Source: Lyophyllum atratum (Eukaryota > Basidiomycota > Agaricomycetes > Agaricales > Lyophyllaceae). From it: a stretch of DNA of 64,000 bases. Positions 11,814 to 23,967 of this stretch are shown here, piece by piece (within the stretch, counting starts at the first letter, position 1; every line of letters starts with the position of its first letter). A program made the translations under genes and the position numbers. The notes beneath the pieces are model-generated. The model made no database searches and was not told the DNA's origin. It was given only the letters and a program-made list of their open reading frames with translations. The stretch is from positions 1,054,001-1,118,000 of the forward strand of contig JACGCN010000013.1 in assembly GCA_014905825.1 (NCBI GenBank), written 5' to 3'.

Positions 11814-13124
11814 ATATCGCGAATACAATCTGTTCTCTGACGCAGAGTCTGACGGCGGTAAGCATACATGTACCCTACCCAGCCTTTGAAGGCATTAAAT
11901 TCCAAGGATATCTCATGATGGATTGTGAACGATGAACAAAGCTGCAGAGCTATCACCTGGGTACAGTTCTTCACGTTCCGAATTATGACAGATCGACAGT
12001 TGACTTGGACTCTCGGACTCTTCAGATGCGAGGCGAGTCTTCCCGTACGCAGCTTTCGGCCTGGATAGAGCGGAACAAGCAATGAATGTATGCACAAGTC
12101 CATGCTTCTAGCAGAGCTAGAACTCACCAAGGACATCATGGACATAAGGGTATCTGCGAGACAGTGTCTTTCTAGCGTTGAGCATTGCTAGTAGTAGTAA
12201 ACTGTGGAAGTACACTGCAAATCGACACCATCAGTGGGCAGCGATATGTTTATAGAAGACGAAAAAGAACTACGTTTGCTCGAGGAGAAGAAGATGCCCA
12301 AGGGACCCACATTGGTAAGGTACCGGTTGGAAGATGGGCATGAGACTAGTTTTCTATCTTTAGTTCAAGATTGTGATCAGGCGTAGTGCTATAACAGGGA
12401 ATATCTGAACTCCATCTCATTCGCAACTTGACCGTAACTTGTACCTCCAAACAGAACTCAAGCTATGCAGCTAGAAACTAACCGTCGTCACCATAGGACC
12501 CTGAAACCCAGCACCCCTTGATAAATCCAAGATGATCATCCAACAGTAAATACAGACAAGGATATCTGTGATCTACGCGAGATGCGGCGCCGACCGAGAT
12601 GTTGGCGGACAAAGAGACAAGAATAAGTACAGTGTGCAAGATGCGCAGCCTACATATGATATCATCATTCTACGTCCATGTATAAATGAAATCGCTCAAA
12701 AATTTGATCACCTTCGTTCGAAACGCTCGAGACCAGCAGATGCTGAAGATGAACAGTAGATGGAAGGCGTGTGCGACGTATCACAGCCGTTTCCTAAACG
12801 TCAGACCCCATGAATTCGGAAGCACCATGTTGGCAACATCGGTATCTCGGCGAAGGCGCACTTATGATCAACCAAACAGCTACAGGTAAATTGCTCGAGG
12901 GGTCTAACGTTTAGAAAACGACTCTAGTCAAGAGTATTCAACTTTACTCTAGCGAGCTCTAGACTATAACCTGTCAGTCGTATGTATCGTTGCGTCAATT
13001 CTGCAGAACTGATTCACCTCTGAATCAACTTGCCACGAGTCTCAAGTACGCAGAACACTCAGATGAGGGGAGGTCCTCCCCATGAGATTCGTGGTGTCCG
13101 ACAGCCTACAGCGCTCTTGATTCG
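11814..13124. other. Intergenic (1.3 kb) between convergent MFS and ADCK genes
   Basis: Tail-to-tail spacer with no recognisable gene. Short open frames around 12200-12760 have no family features. This is long for a convergent spacer in this window. Confidence 0.45.
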
Positions 13125-15249
13125 TCATCCTACAAATGCATCCGGTGCAACCTCAACTCCCAAGTTCGACTTGGCGAAACCCCTCATCGACTGCTCCAAC
13201 TCATCCTCGAATCCAACCCCAGGGCGCAGGCCGAGACGTTCACGAATCCAACCGCTGATCTTGTTCTTCCAGAAAACAAAGTCCAAGGAGAGCATGACAC
13301 CTCGGAAGATCAGATGGTGCCAGTATTCGCGAAGCCGTTGGGTGATGGAGAGATTAGGGTCTTGAGCGAGGGAGCGTGAAGCCCAGTAGCCAGTGATTTT
13401 GATACGATTTACTGGAGAACCGAATGATTGGTTGTTTCCTGTGGACGAAAAGTATGAGTAGAGCATATCTTTGGCTTGTACGTGGTTAGCAAACCTTGGA
13501 CCATCCTAGAGATTTTTTACTCGATAAGAGATCTGGGCCGGGTGGTAAAAAGAAAGTACTAACCGCATGTTTCGTGTCAGGAAAATAAGAACCTTCGGCA
13601 TCTTGTCGGTGTCGTTCAAAAAGTTTTTCAGTCTCTTCTTCATAACAACACTCATTTCATATTGCGTCAACTCCTTCTTTTCGCTCTCCGCCTCCCGCTC
13701 TTTCTCGTTGTCGTCCTTTTTCTTACCTTTCTTGAGTCTCACGGGCTTCATCAACGTGGCGCTGGCCACCAGATCCGGAATGCCCAGGCCCCATTGGCTC
13801 GTCACTTTCTCAACGGCGTCGAAGTCCCCGGCTAGCATTCCTCTCCACAGTTCGACCCATTGTCTCTTGAACGTTTCGTCCACCGAGACATATAATCCAT
13901 GGTCGATCAAGACCAGCTGAGGAACTCTGGGTTTCTTGGGATGGGGTCGAATTATGACATTCCCCGGGTGAGGATCGCAATGGACCCAGCCCCAGTTGAA
14001 CATCTGAGCACTGAATAGTTCCACCATCACTTGCATGATCGCCTTCACTCCGCCTTTCAACGGTTTCGCCGGCATGTTAGGAGGCAGATTCGTAGTTATC
14101 TCGTCCCCTGGTTTCGATTCGCCCATCAAAGCTCGGATGGCTGGTCGATCACTCAGCCGAACACCATCGATCCATTCGGCGGTCATGACCTTCTTCGTAG
14201 AGAACTCGGGATAGACTTTAGGGATGTAAACGCTGTCTGCCAGCCGTGGTTCTCCGCGCACGAATTCCGCTGTCTTCCTGGCATTTTCCGCCTCTCTGAC
14301 GAAGTCGAGTTCCTGTCGCAAGTGCTCCGATATGAAATCTGGCGCGTTTTTTTTAGATGTTGAGATGCAACGGGATCACGAAGGCAACTCACCAACAACG
14401 AAATAGACGGGGAGATCGAAGGCCCAGTGTTCAAACATCCACATGACAGCACGATATGCGCCCAAATCCCATTCCATCTGTGTTGCCACGTCAGGCTTCT
14501 GCACCTTCACAGCCACCCATTTCTCTTCCGTGTCCCCAGGCTGAGGCCACAACTTCGCCTTGTGTACTTGTGCGATGCTCGCACTGGCCACGGCCGCTTC
14601 CTCGAATATCTCGAAAGCACCTCCAGGACCGCATGGAGGGCAACCAAGCTCAGACTTGAAGACCTTCTCAACCGTGGAGTAAGGAATCTGAGGTGCGTCG
14701 TCGAAGAGTTTCGCAAACTTGACTTGCATAGGTTTAGGAAGGAACGCTGCATTAGCCCCAATAGCTTGCCTGGAGATGATAGAACCGATTAGGGGGGTAC
14801 ATAGGCACGGACGAGGATCACGCACCCAATTTTAATGTAAAGTCCTCCATTAGCTGTGAATAAATTGTACATTCTATTTGCGACACGCTCGTGGAGCTCT
14901 GGTATAAGTTCACTCTTCTCGGGTGTGAAGTTAAGCTTGTAATCTAAAGTGATAGCAGCGCACTTCAAACTTGTTGGTTAACATGATTTATTAGAGAAGA
15001 TTAAGGGCTCACGGTCCACAAAGTTCTAATATTTCGGAACGCAGCGGAAGCATTATAGGTCCTGTCGACCACGTACAATGTGCCGAGGCCGAGTGCAGTA
15101 TAAGCCGTCCTTCGAGCACATTTTCGGACTCTTGAATGTTGAGGCTTCTTTAAAGCTTCACCGGAGAATGTACGCAGTCTGGAAGGTATCGTGAGCAGTT
15201 GGGTATTCCGACGTGGTGCACGGAAAGCCAACCACAGAGGTGTTGGCAT
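13125..15249 (-). CDS. ABC1/ADCK-family atypical kinase, ADCK1/MCP2-like, mitochondrial
   Basis: The N-terminus MPTPLWLAFRAPRRNTQLLT is rich in Arg with no acidic residues, a likely mitochondrial presequence. A short hydrophobic segment follows (TAYTALGLGTLYVV). Family motifs are visible across the introns: the KxGQ element as YIKIG/QAIGANAAFLP (split by an intron near 14830), EEAAVASASIAQVHKAKLWP (nucleotide-binding loop and VH), VAVKVQKPDV (catalytic Lys), LRQELDFVREAENA (E-DF-EA-N), GWVHCDPHPGNVIIRPHPKK (catalytic loop) and LVLIDHGLY (DFG equivalent). A Lys/Glu-rich insertion (KKGKKKDDNEKEREAESEKK) sits in the C-lobe. The C-terminus ends APDAFVG. Relatives act in mitochondrial lipid and coenzyme Q homeostasis in the inner membrane; assignment to the ADCK1/MCP2 branch rather than COQ8 rests on the C-terminal extension and is inferred. 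Confidence 0.92.
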
Positions 15250-16074
15250 CGATGAACCGCTACTAGCCGCAGAGGATTAGAAGGAAAGCAGAGGGAGATT
15301 ATGCTATCCTCTCCAGACTAGCTCCACGGTGAAGAAACAGATGCAGAGAGCGCAGAGCCAGTTTCATGAATTGCAATTTGCAAGTCGGAGGCCGAGCAAA
15401 ATTCGGAAATGACGTGGGTGCGTTCGGCAGCCCAATGCCATCCATTCCTATTAGGACCAAATACCGAGGTCCTCGAACTCCGCTTTTGGCGCTTCGCTTG
15501 AAGTTCTTGACTCAATCTTGTCTTCAGCGCTCAGCTTCAACCTTGCAAAGCATGTTGATTGCCACGTCCCTCGTAACTCCACTCGCAGCATGCTTGCCAC
15601 GAGTTATTTTAACCTGATTGCCTACGTGACTGAACAAACGGACGCCTCGATCCAGAATAAGGCACCTTGCTTCCCGCATCACCTGAATTAGGCAACCCTT
15701 GTTATATTCTCCTGCTTCTGGCCACCCCGTCGGCGAAAACAATGTTCATTGTCAAAGATGGCAGAGGTGGGATATATCATGACGGCCCTTATAACGATGC
15801 TGAGGTGGCCGAGGCACTTCTCTCAGGACCCACAGCCCAGGCCTATTTCTAGATCTCCAGGACTGCGCTATCTGGTATCAAGACGTAACCTAAACACCGA
15901 AACGTCACCTCTTTTGGAGCTTGCCTTGTCCACTTGTCCCTTATAATTTTATAATAGAGCTACATTAAGCGGCAGGTCCTTCCACAATCCAGCATTCCTC
16001 ACCAGCACCGCTCAAGTCCCTTCATTGGCGCTGGAATCGACCTCTCTCCCTTCGGGAGCCACCTTCATCGGAAA
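15250..16074. other. Intergenic, upstream of ADCK and of the small secreted-peptide gene
   Basis: No recognised gene. A 37-codon frame at 15742-15852 (starting ATG TTC ATT GTC) has no family match. This is divergent promoter sequence between the ADCK gene and the small gene at 16075. Confidence 0.4.
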
Positions 16075-16373
16075 ATGCAACTTAAGCTCTGGTCCTCTAT
16101 TGTCTTCGTATGCAGTGAGACTGCTAATACACATTCTCATATAACCGATGCTGACGGACATTCCAGTGGCCGTTGTTGCGTCGGCGTCACCTATACCCAT
16201 CTCTCCTCCCCTTGACGTCGAGGCAAGGACTGAGGTAAGTGTCAATACCAAAGTCAGAAAAAAAAATCTCATCTGACGAAAACTCCCAGCTTAGTCCAGA
16301 ACCCCAAGACCTCGCTCACCCTGTTGCACGAGCACCCTCTCCTATGCCTATCTGCCGCTACAACTGTATATAA
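16075..16373 (+). CDS. Putative small secreted peptide (63 aa, three short exons)
   Basis: I built this model by hand because every exon is under 90 nt. The exons are 16075-16114, 16167-16234 and 16290-16373. The two introns (52 and 55 nt) have GT donors (gtgaga, gtaagt) and CAG acceptors, and phases agree throughout. The product opens MQLKLWSSIVFVCMAVVASA, a textbook signal peptide with cleavage likely after ASA. A short Pro-rich mature part (SPIPISPPLDVEARTE, then LSPEPQDLAHPVARAPSP) follows, ending CRYNCI. A VEAR or ARA site could be processed by a Kex2-like enzyme. There is no CaaX end, so it is not a standard basidiomycete pheromone precursor. No family recognised. A last intron beginning at the GTATAT near 16364 would change only the last residues. 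The evidence is splice signals plus signal peptide, without homology. Confidence 0.55.
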
Positions 16374-19262
16374 TCGGTATGCCTTTCTACCGAGATCGGC
16401 ATCGCATATTTCCCATTTTGATCCTTAAGATTTGTAGTTACTGCCTCAGCTTGACGCTGGACTGTCACTTGATCTAACTACGGTCCCCTCATATTCCTCA
16501 CCTCCCCCGGACTTTCGCAATTACTCCCCCACACTCGTTTTATCGCCTTCCTTCTGAACCTGCCATTCGTTTGAACCCCCTATATCGCTAGCTCTCCTGC
16601 TCTCCTGTACCATCTGTCTCTTAACATAGTCGCCTTGCTTATTATTGGGTTCGTCTTACGATCCCGTCTGTAATTTATGTGTATCAACTAAAGTGGATTA
16701 GAACTGTATCAATAGCATCCAAGCCTCGTGCCTCCCATTTCTTCGTCTCCAAATCCATCTTAGAGCAAAGGATAAACCAGAAATTCGATAGAGCGTGAGT
16801 GGTTTATTCTGCCAGTGCTTACTGGGGTGGGTGCCTCTTCAAAAGTAAGACCCTCCTGATACGTCGAATAACCGGAATACCCGACAGCGATGGTAGTGCG
16901 ATTCTGTTCAGGACATGCGTTCCGCGGATCTCTCAAACCGCGAAGTGCCAGAAGTTCGGGTCAATCTGAGCGCGCTCAGAGTGCTGTTGGCATGCGAAGC
17001 CCAACTTGATCTGAATGAATTGCGATGCGTTCGAGCGGATTGCAAGTAGCTCTATTTTTAGAATCCGTTTTCCGTGTCTTCAGCGATGTCTGTGGCACTA
17101 AAGCAAAGACTCTCAGTGGCTGACGTGATGTTGATGGTGGTCAATTGACTTAGGTGCAGCGATCCTCCACTCCTCGGACTTCCATTGCCAGAGATCCGTG
17201 GCGTTCCCTGTTTGAGAGGTACGCCATGGAGTGTATTCACAGGTGGAGTTTTTATAGGCAGTGCGTTCCACGTCTGACGAAGCATCTATAGATTTTTTCG
17301 CGTCTGACATCATCTTGTTGAAGCTCTGACCATATTAATATCTGCGTGAAGGGCGCATCAGGTATATTTATGGAGTGTCATATTTCCAGAATACCGGTTC
17401 TTAGGACGGTGTGGCATCATGGCATGAGTATATGACGAAAGTGATAATGGCGAGTTTCCCTATCTCGTGGGGTCATGGCGTGCGTAGTGGGGCAGACCAT
17501 TGACTAGAAAATTGGTATGATCGATATAGAGGTCTCCGTCGTGGTTACTTCTTGCGTGCAGGGAGGATTATTGATAGACCGGTCGAATGACTGGCGAGGA
17601 GAAGGGACTTGGCCCAGTGCGGCCACCGTTAAAAGTGTATGAGAAGCTGAGACCCTATGTAGAAGCACCGGCCACAGAGATAAAAAATTATATATTGTCT
17701 TGAGGTTCGATGGAACAGATGCCCAAGAAAAAAGCCCATCGCGTGTGGATCGCCACCATTTTAAGGTAGGCTGAAAAAACACCGGAGTCTTATAATTTGT
17801 CGCCTGACTGATGTGGCGATAGAATGGGGTGACCACCCATTGCGCGGGGTCAATGGATCTGCGTCGACACGGAGCGGGGGAAAAGCTGCCATTGATACTG
17901 ACGCTTGGGGTGGTGTCACATCTGAGTCCTGACAGGATACCAGTAACTGGGATTTATTCGACCCCAATCAACAAGAGTTGCGTGCAACCGGGCTTTCAAA
18001 GCTTCCAGGAGATAACGTTCGTGTCAAGTTCGTGGGTGGAGACATATGAGTGATGCTGTGCTGGCCAGAAACATAGTGACTCATCTGGAAATGAATCCGA
18101 AAGTATGAGTTTGGCCTAGAGAGCTTATACCGGCTGCACTCTGTTCCTCGTCGGTCAACACACTGGTATCTTTGCTCTAACGGTTCCGGGTCCGGGATAC
18201 TCGGGAAGAATCAATTGAGTAAGCTGAAGCTATTTATGGATCTATTTGTTGTTCCTGCCATCATCATAAGTTGGGACGCGACCTTGGTACCCGTAACTTG
18301 GTTTATCGGTGGAAAGAAAAATCCCGCAGGTCCTGTATACAAGCGAATTTACCAAAATCGACCTCGAGAGCGTCTCAGCACATGACCAGAAAATTCGCCC
18401 GCAAGCTACATGTTTTAAGGCTTGGCAGAGGCAAGTCCCATCTTTTCAGTTGACACATTGAGCCATTCCAGCATCCAACATCTCCTAGCATCCAACGCAG
18501 AAATTTGGATTACATGATGCGGTCTGGAGGTTTACGCTCTATATTCTGACTGTGGACTTCGTCTCATCCTGAGCTTTTTGAGCTCAACGGTATGGACCCG
18601 CTTCTGGCTTGATTTAGTAACATGGCTGAAATTCTTTCTACATAGGCGGATATTCGTAGTCACGGGCACTGTTAAGGGACGTGGCGCTTTCAAAACCAAG
18701 CATTGAAATCCTTCAGCATGCGCCAAGCCAAAAAAATGACAGATACCTGAAACGTCGTGAGAGGCATTGCGCAAGTTTTGTGGAGAGTGAATGGTCAATT
18801 TCGGGCCAAAAAAGGTAGTCAGAGTCCAGCTGAGCCAGGAGACTGGATTTGAGAACATTAGAAATCGCTAAACGCAGACGACTTCACCAGGAAGAATGAT
18901 GTGGTAACTGGTGGAAGTAGGAGGGACGCATGCGTTGGATTGTCGCTCGGGTGATATTCTCAAGGATGTCAGGACTTCCGGATTATTCTGTGAGTTAACA
19001 AGCAATTCAATTGAGACATACGCATGGTCGTCGTTGACAGACAAGCAGCGGAAGCGTAGTCGAGGGAAGCAGAGAGGCCGATAGAGGTAAATGGGCTAAA
19101 AATAGATGGACGTGTCAAGATGTTCACCACGGATGCCTCGTCAAACACTCATGCGTATCCTGGGTGCCAGCCTTAGGCTCTTGGCACAGACCCAAAACTC
19201 CTTATAACCGTCGATGAAGGAGGTGAGTTAGACACCATCCAGTCTACTCGAGCTCCTCCGCC
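16374..19262. other. Gene-poor stretch (2.9 kb), nothing recognised
   Basis: Neither strand shows a recognisable protein, RNA gene or transposon end. The left part (16380-16700) is strongly pyrimidine-rich, as in a 3' UTR or promoter. Open frames at 17058-17313, 17504-17967 and 18532-18858 (minus) have no hydrophobic, repeat or family pattern and no convincing splice partners. I found no long direct or inverted repeats by eye. Confidence 0.4.
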
Positions 19263-20272
19263 ATGAAGATATCTGCTCTAGCTTTACTCGCCGCTTTCAC
19301 GTCTCTTGCCTTTGGTAAATCTACCGAGGGCGACATTGCAGTCACTATCAACGGGCAGACTATTGACCCCGTGGACGACCAGAGCATCAAGCTGGAGGAC
19401 GTGAAACCCGTTGGGACAATCCAAGTTCGTGGCATCCACATGCAGCTCGACATCGATGTTGCCACCCTTGGGCGAGTTTGACCCCTTCACCTCGAACCCT
19501 ATCCGCACACTGACGTTTATCTGTAGACTCAGAAACTATCTCCTCACGGGTGCAGTTGACGATCGCCGACTGGTGTCCAAACCCACCCTTATCTTCGTCA
19601 GCAAGATTCCCGTCTTCACCCCCGGTACGCTCGACAATCTACTCCTCTCAGAAATCGAGGTCCGCGCAGACCAGGCTACGCTCATTTTCACTTGCGCTGG
19701 CGGAAAATATAAGGTAGGCATTATCTGCCATCCCTTCCCCATTTTGTTTGGTTTATTGATGCTTTGAATTAAGTTGCAAATCAACGATATTGCTACCGGG
19801 GGAGACCTCCAGATCGAACCTGAGATGTCTGGATCTGCTACCGTCGAGCACGTCCTTGGGCCAAATATGTTCTATTTCATCGACCCAGACGTCGGCAGGA
19901 TCTTATTCACTGTGAGTACACACCCCTAGAACAAATGGCAAGGATTCTGACGCTCGCCTGTCAAATCAGGATGGTCTCGGCGCAGTGTCCCAGTCGCAGG
20001 ATCCCGTTAACTTCCACGACATGCTGTTAGGAAAGGACAGCCCAGAAGCGGCGACGAAGACATTCCAGTCTGGCAATGTGACTAGATGGTCCATCCTGCC
20101 CGGTGGTCGCGTTGGGCAAGTCTTGGGACACGACGCTTTAGAGGGAGGCGTGGCTAGTAACTGCACGGCGCAATGCCAGAACCAGAACCAAATCCATGGA
20201 TCCATCCCACTCCCTCCCGATCCCACTAGCCCGACCCCGCTCCCTCCTCGGGCGCTCCGTACTGGTGTCTGA
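19263..20272 (+). CDS. Secreted protein of unknown function
   Basis: The start at 19263 gives MKISALALLAAFTSLAFGKS, a clear signal peptide with likely cleavage after AFG. Four exons join in frame: 19263-19475, then from 19527 after a 51-nt intron, from about 19774 (LQINDIATGGDLQIEPEMSG) and from about 19969 (DGLGAVSQSQDPVNFHDMLL). The mature part looks beta-rich, with repeated strands such as TLDNLLLSEIEVRADQATLI and TFQSGNVTRWSILPGGRVGQ. It has few cysteines (FTCAGG, NCTAQC) and ends in a Pro-rich tail (LPPDPTSPTPLPPRALRTGV). I do not recognise the family. The first donor (GA/gtttga) is weaker than usual but is the only one that keeps the next exon open. Confidence 0.65.
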
Positions 20273-20847
20273 ATGCCTGTCGTAGGAAGTAGGGTATTGC
20301 AGACTTTCCGGACTTCTTTTTTCCATCGCTAGGCTGAATGGACCAGATAGTTATCCTTGATCATTTAACGTTGAACGTTGTACCTCGGCAAACCGGAGCA
20401 ACCAAAATAATCTTCCGGTACCTTCCGTTATAAACAACACCAACGCGTCTTTGACAGATCCTTTCAGAGCGTCCGCTCTTCCTCTCACGAAGCTCTCACA
20501 GATAGATTCAAACGGAAAGCTACCCCCTTATACGTCCGTTCCTGATGCCATGAAACGATACTCTAGTAGCTTCAGCCAGTTTGTGCGCCGTCGTGAAATG
20601 TTGACGTTCTTACTGGTACTTCTCCCCGTGGGTCGAAAGGCGCGCCATGTACACAGTCTGAATTGCATATGCAGTCAGTGTAGAGGAGGTTTCGACTCAA
20701 TTGGAAGAAGTGTCATCAGGGATGGAAGCGTGGATATCATCGATTATAGTTCTTGGCAGGCTTGGTTGGCTCGAACACGATACCAAGAGGATAACGAAAC
20801 TTCGCACATATATTTCAAGCGCCACATGCGCAGTGATGATAAGTCAC
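20273..20847. other. Intergenic, convergent spacer
   Basis: The spacer lies between the secreted-protein gene (+) and the GMC oxidoreductase (-), tail to tail. An open frame at 20451-20870 (+) overlaps the GMC 3' end and has no family features. Nothing else seen. Confidence 0.4.
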
Positions 20848-23508
20848 TTATCCCGAAGTACGACCTCTGATGATGTCGGCAGCCTGCATCCAGAAGGTTA
20901 GAAGAAGAAGCCAAGAAATTATGGTATTTACCTTCTCTGCGATCGCATAAACCGTAGCTTGAGTATGAGCCGAAATTTGAATTGGAATGATGGAGGCGTC
21001 GATCTAGAGGAAGGTGAACATTGGGAACGGTGTTCACGCTTTGTGGGCACTTACCACACGTATATTGTCCGTGCCGTATACGATGAGATTAGCATCGACG
21101 ACTCCTCCATCTTCCTGAGGAAGTAACGGTGCAGTCCCAACGGGGTGGAAAACCGTTTGGACTGCGTTCCTGATGTACTCTTTCAATTCGCCATCGGACT
21201 GCACCTCAGGTCCAGGAGCGACTTCTGGCCCAGCAATACCACGCAGCGCATCTGTCATAATTAACTTGCGCGAGAACTTGATCGTTTCGACGAGTATGTT
21301 GATGTCGACGTCGTTGTCGAGGACACGTGGGTCGATCGAAGGAGGCCTCGATGGGTCGGGAGAATTGATGTGCACCGTGCCCCGGGAGAAAGGATGGACA
21401 AGGCCGAGCATGAAGGAAAGGTGTGATTGTCCAGGTTCGGCCACTTTGCCTGTACCAGGTATAAACCCGGGAAAGGGCGCGAATCTCAATGCTTTCCTCA
21501 GAGGAGAGAACAATAGTGGGTCAAGGGAGATCTCACTCGAAGAATGGTACAGTGTTGTTGACGAACCAGTTGGACTGGAGCCTTGAGGAGGGGGATTTCT
21601 CGTTAAGGTCGCTGACGTTGAAGTTCTTGGCGATTTCTTGGGTTTTGTCAGGACCCATGAGATCCCTTGGCGGTATAAAGGCGAACGCAGAGGTTCCTCC
21701 AGTAGCCAACATGCCACTGGCAGAATCGTTGCTGCAAGTCAATTTCGTCAGAACGGTGACTAATGCGAGAATAGGTCTGAACATACAACAATTTGAACTG
21801 TTCAGCAGCGCGCAATTCGTCCGCAAGTTGATCGAAAGACTCATACTTGGGATCCATTTTGGCAATAAACGCCGTCCAGAAATGATCCTAAAATCATAGG
21901 TTAAATTCTGATCAAGGCGATCACGCAGATGGGTTTCATGCCTCTGCAGTAACAAGTCAGCAATCCGTCCAACAGAAATTGAATGCGTCGCTCACGGTAG
22001 TTGCTGCCTACGCCGGGAAGATCAAAAAGGGTAGTTATGCCCTGGGACTGGAGAATGCGTTTATCCCCGATGCCTGGAAGGAAATTTAATCTTTCCCAAA
22101 TCTCTTGAGAGTCACAACCGACCTGAAAGCTCTAATAATTGTGGGGTTTGGAATGTACCTGCAACGATTCTGCATCAACAGCCTAAGCTACTGGGTCGGG
22201 ACATACCAGCGCACAATAGTACCTCTTTCGTTGCGGAAATGGTGTATGGCTGACCATCTTTGATCAACTCCACACCGCCCGCGACGAGTTTCCCAGTGAG
22301 GGTAGATTTTGTCGTTATCACCCGGGTAGCATGAGATCCAGTAAGCACCTTGAGGTTAGGCTTTGCGCTGTTTGGTCGATAATATGCCTGTATCCAGAAG
22401 TGTTGAGTAGGCAACCACTATCAGGAAATCACAGTATACATACCGATTCCGAAGAGCTGCGGAATGCCTTTGTAGGGTCGATAGAGACATTGCTAGCGTG
22501 TACTCCGATATTATCACCATCATTCTGAAATAGGAAATGGTCAGACGAGAGCGACCAAGTAGAGGAGAAGAGTTACTCCGTCTGCGTTATACTTGACACC
22601 GAGAGAATCTAGAGCCGCAAGGCAGGGATGATGGACATTGCTAAACCATTGCGGCAGCGTCCGGTGTATGGGACCAGAGCTCCCATGGAATCTTCCGTCG
22701 AATTTGGCTGAGAAGTCTGACACGTTCTTCTCTTTGACGGTAAAGGTTTCTGACTATGCCAGATGAGAAGAATCACTACGAGATACTGGCGACAACAGAC
22801 TTTCTTGAAGTAAGGGAGGAGCTCCTTCCAGTTCCACCCAGATGTACCCAGTTCCTCAATAGCTGAAGCCATTAAGGTGAGTAGGATGATTATAAGTAAG
22901 AGGTCAATCCCACCATCGTATTCGCTAGCGTGGCCACTGCATTCTATAATTAACCTCGAAGAATTGGAAGGACGTGGTGGTAGCATACCGCCCAAGAGAC
23001 ATCATATTAATCTGTGAGGGGCGATACTGTGAGCAAAGCGACGTTGTGATCCAAAACAACTGACGGCACTCGAACCACCCAGCAATTTGCCTCTGAAATG
23101 ACGTTAACATCGAGGGTAATATTCGGCGTAATCGCAGACGAAAAACCTCGGTAAAGTGATCGAACGATCATTAGCCCCAGGCTGAGGCACAGTCGAAAAT
23201 CCCCAGTCGGTTTCAGGATTTCCCATTGTCTTGAAAGCAAGTCCTGAAGGGCATAACGGTATCGTGTAGGATATAACAAACAGCTCAATCTCTGGATGCG
23301 TACCTGGGATAACGAATTCAGGACGTTCCGGGATGTTCTCGCCTGCTTCGAGGACACAAACTGTGACACCCGCATCCTCTGCGAGGCGCGTAGCTACAAC
23401 GAGGCCTGCCGTACCGCCGCCGACAACGACGTAATCATAAGTGCCTAATGAGTCCCCTAGGCCTGCGTCCGTGTGCTGGGTTGTTCCTCTTTCGCTGAAG
23501 TTCGTCAT
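20848..23508 (-). CDS. GMC-family FAD oxidoreductase (aryl-alcohol oxidase/choline dehydrogenase-like)
   Basis: The N-terminal Rossmann fold reads TYDYVVVGGGTAGLVVATRL, then VCVLEAGE binds the ADP of FAD. The GMC signature follows as TLPRGKLLGGSSAINMMSLG and RGHASEYDAIEELGTSGWNW, assembled across small introns near 23099, 23034 and 22960. Other landmarks are SSESAYYRPNSAKPNLKVLT, the TKEVLLCAG motif, and the catalytic C-terminal block TVFHPVGTAPLLPQEDGGVV with NIRVVDASIIPIQISAHTQA. The His of the HPVGTA and SAHTQ motifs form the usual active-site pair. There are about 12 introns and all joins keep the frame open. No signal peptide is present (MTNFSERGTTQHTDAGLGDS), so it is probably intracellular, unlike secreted aryl-alcohol oxidases. 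Substrate unknown. It is divergent to the Mid1-like gene, with 459 bp between the start codons. Confidence 0.9.
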
Positions 23509-23570
23509 AGGTTCGAATTGCGGTTAGAGGAGATGGGATGCTCTGCAGTCAGGCACTTAGGGTGCTGGGG

Positions 23571-23827
23571 GGTTTTATGGGTGTCGCTGGCGTTCTGTTC
23601 AGAGTCATCACCGCTCGTGATCAGAAGATGGCGAAAAGGTGGGCTTCTTCGGGGAACACAGGTGGTAGCCCTTGGTAGCCTGTGGAAGCATGGTCCCAAA
23701 GCTTCCTAAAGGTGGGTTTTATGGGCGATCTGTTCAGAGTCATCACTGCTCGTAATCAGAAGGTGGAGAAGAAGTCGGGCTTCTTCGGTGTACACAGGTG
23801 GTAGCCCGTGAAGCATGGTCCCAAAGG
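23571..23827. repeat. Imperfect tandem duplication in the GMC/Mid1 divergent promoter
   Basis: Two head-to-tail units lie at about 23571-23701 and 23714-23827. Both start GGTTTTATGGG, share TTCAGAGTCATCAC and GGGCTTCTTCGG, and end AGCATGGTCCCAAAG. They differ by point changes and small indels; for example the first unit has an extra CTTGGTAGCC block. The repeat fills most of the spacer between the start codons at 23508 (-) and 23968 (+), so it may carry duplicated regulatory sites. Confidence 0.85.
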
Positions 23828-23967
23828 TGTTTGCTGGACCCCGATCAACAATGATCGAATCCGACCCAGGTTACGGAGGCAATGCTGCGGGCTCAAGCGC
23901 GTATGCCACGTGCTCGTCCGGAGTGGACATAACGCCATCATCTAGGACGCTCCGATGCTACCAATCC

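Noticed and set aside
16012..16272. Minus-strand open frame with a signal-peptide-like start (MRFFFLTLVLTLTSVLASTS)
   Set aside because: It lies antisense to the spliced gene at 16075-16373, its hydrophobic start comes from the complement of a poly-A-rich intron, and it has no splice or family support. The plus-strand model explains the region better.
17000..19200. Possible retroelement or decayed transposon in the gene-poor stretch
   Set aside because: No terminal repeats, primer-binding-like site, polymerase or integrase motifs could be found by reading either strand.
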